64,000 nucleotides of DNA from NCBI RefSeq assembly GCF_035083965.1, contig NC_089725.1, positions 24,375,925-24,439,924 on the forward strand, in the 5' to 3' direction. The DNA is from Branchiostoma lanceolatum. Lineage: Eukaryota; Chordata; Leptocardii; Amphioxiformes; Branchiostomatidae. A program made the position numbers and the translations under genes. Positions 63,808 to 64,000 of the stretch are shown here, in pieces. The notes beneath the pieces were generated by a model. It was not told the DNA's origin. It did not search any database and saw only the letters and a program-made list of their open reading frames with translations. Numbering within the stretch: position 1 is the first letter of the stretch; the number at the start of each line of letters is the position of its first letter.

Positions 63808-64000
63808 GTAAGTCACATGGCCAGATATTCATGTAGCCTGAATTCAATCAAGCCTCATGTGACCGCTCGCCGCCCTGTAACCGCCTCACAACCCGCGGGG
63901 AGGGGAGAGAAACCCCCGGACAGCTGGAGTTTGCGTTATACAGACTAATATTTATATAATTACAATGAAAACTTTTGGGGGTAAATTATAGGTATCAAAT

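Larger units (their letters stand above)
60710..64000. other. Upstream of MEIOSIN-like gene; no secure gene
   Basis: It contains the MEIOSIN-like promoter side, a palindrome GGTAACGTTAACGTTACC at about 60900-60917 inside a short duplication (TTTCCGAGATATTGATGACA at about 60869 and again at about 60926), and a 23-bp tandem repeat at 61077-61144. Two weak coding candidates are a 46-codon cysteine-rich frame at 61731-61871 and a possible exon at 63668-63807. Other open frames, such as 62411-62785, show no domain. Confidence 0.5.

Overview
The window reads as a compact chordate nuclear genome, most likely a cephalochordate (amphioxus). This is inferred from gene content, short AT-rich introns, vertebrate-like exon phases, and marine-invertebrate style repeats (hairpin MITEs, a tRNA-derived SINE, a pogo-like element). 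There are no prokaryotic features. All genes were found by joining exons across splice sites and comparing the conceptual proteins with families known from memory; no database search was run.

Layout, left to right: the 5' end of a tau-tubulin kinase gene (TTBK, minus, 474-3176, running off the left edge); TRMT112 (plus, 4698-6400); a KLHDC1/KLHDC2-type kelch gene (minus, 7376-11087); POLE2 (plus, 12400-18113); amnionless AMN (minus, 18755-24425); B3GALNT2 (minus, 25647-30436); an F-box/WD40 gene (plus, 31487-37681); about 8 kb of intergenic DNA; PKDCC/VLK (plus, 45644-54396, with a 5.9 kb first intron); a bHLH plus HMG-box gene that looks like MEIOSIN/BHMG1 (minus, 55170-60709); and about 3.3 kb with no secure gene. 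Eight reading frames close from start to stop with consistent splice phases and near-family lengths. The kelch gene does not close, and TTBK is cut by the window edge.

The genes do not form one pathway. Three pairs are divergent and probably share promoters: TTBK/TRMT112, KLHDC/POLE2 and B3GALNT2/F-box-WD40. KLHDC next to POLE2 is also a human chromosome 14 neighbourhood, so it is probably ancestral chordate linkage. POLE2/AMN and PKDCC/MEIOSIN converge, with candidate poly(A) signals that would overlap the opposing 3' UTRs.

Most notable: an invertebrate MEIOSIN-like meiotic regulator; an AT-AC (U12-type) intron inside POLE2; a 28-nt microexon carrying the TTBK glycine loop; a GC-AG intron in B3GALNT2; a kelch gene whose last blade could not be found; and a perfect 30-bp hairpin in PKDCC intron 1.
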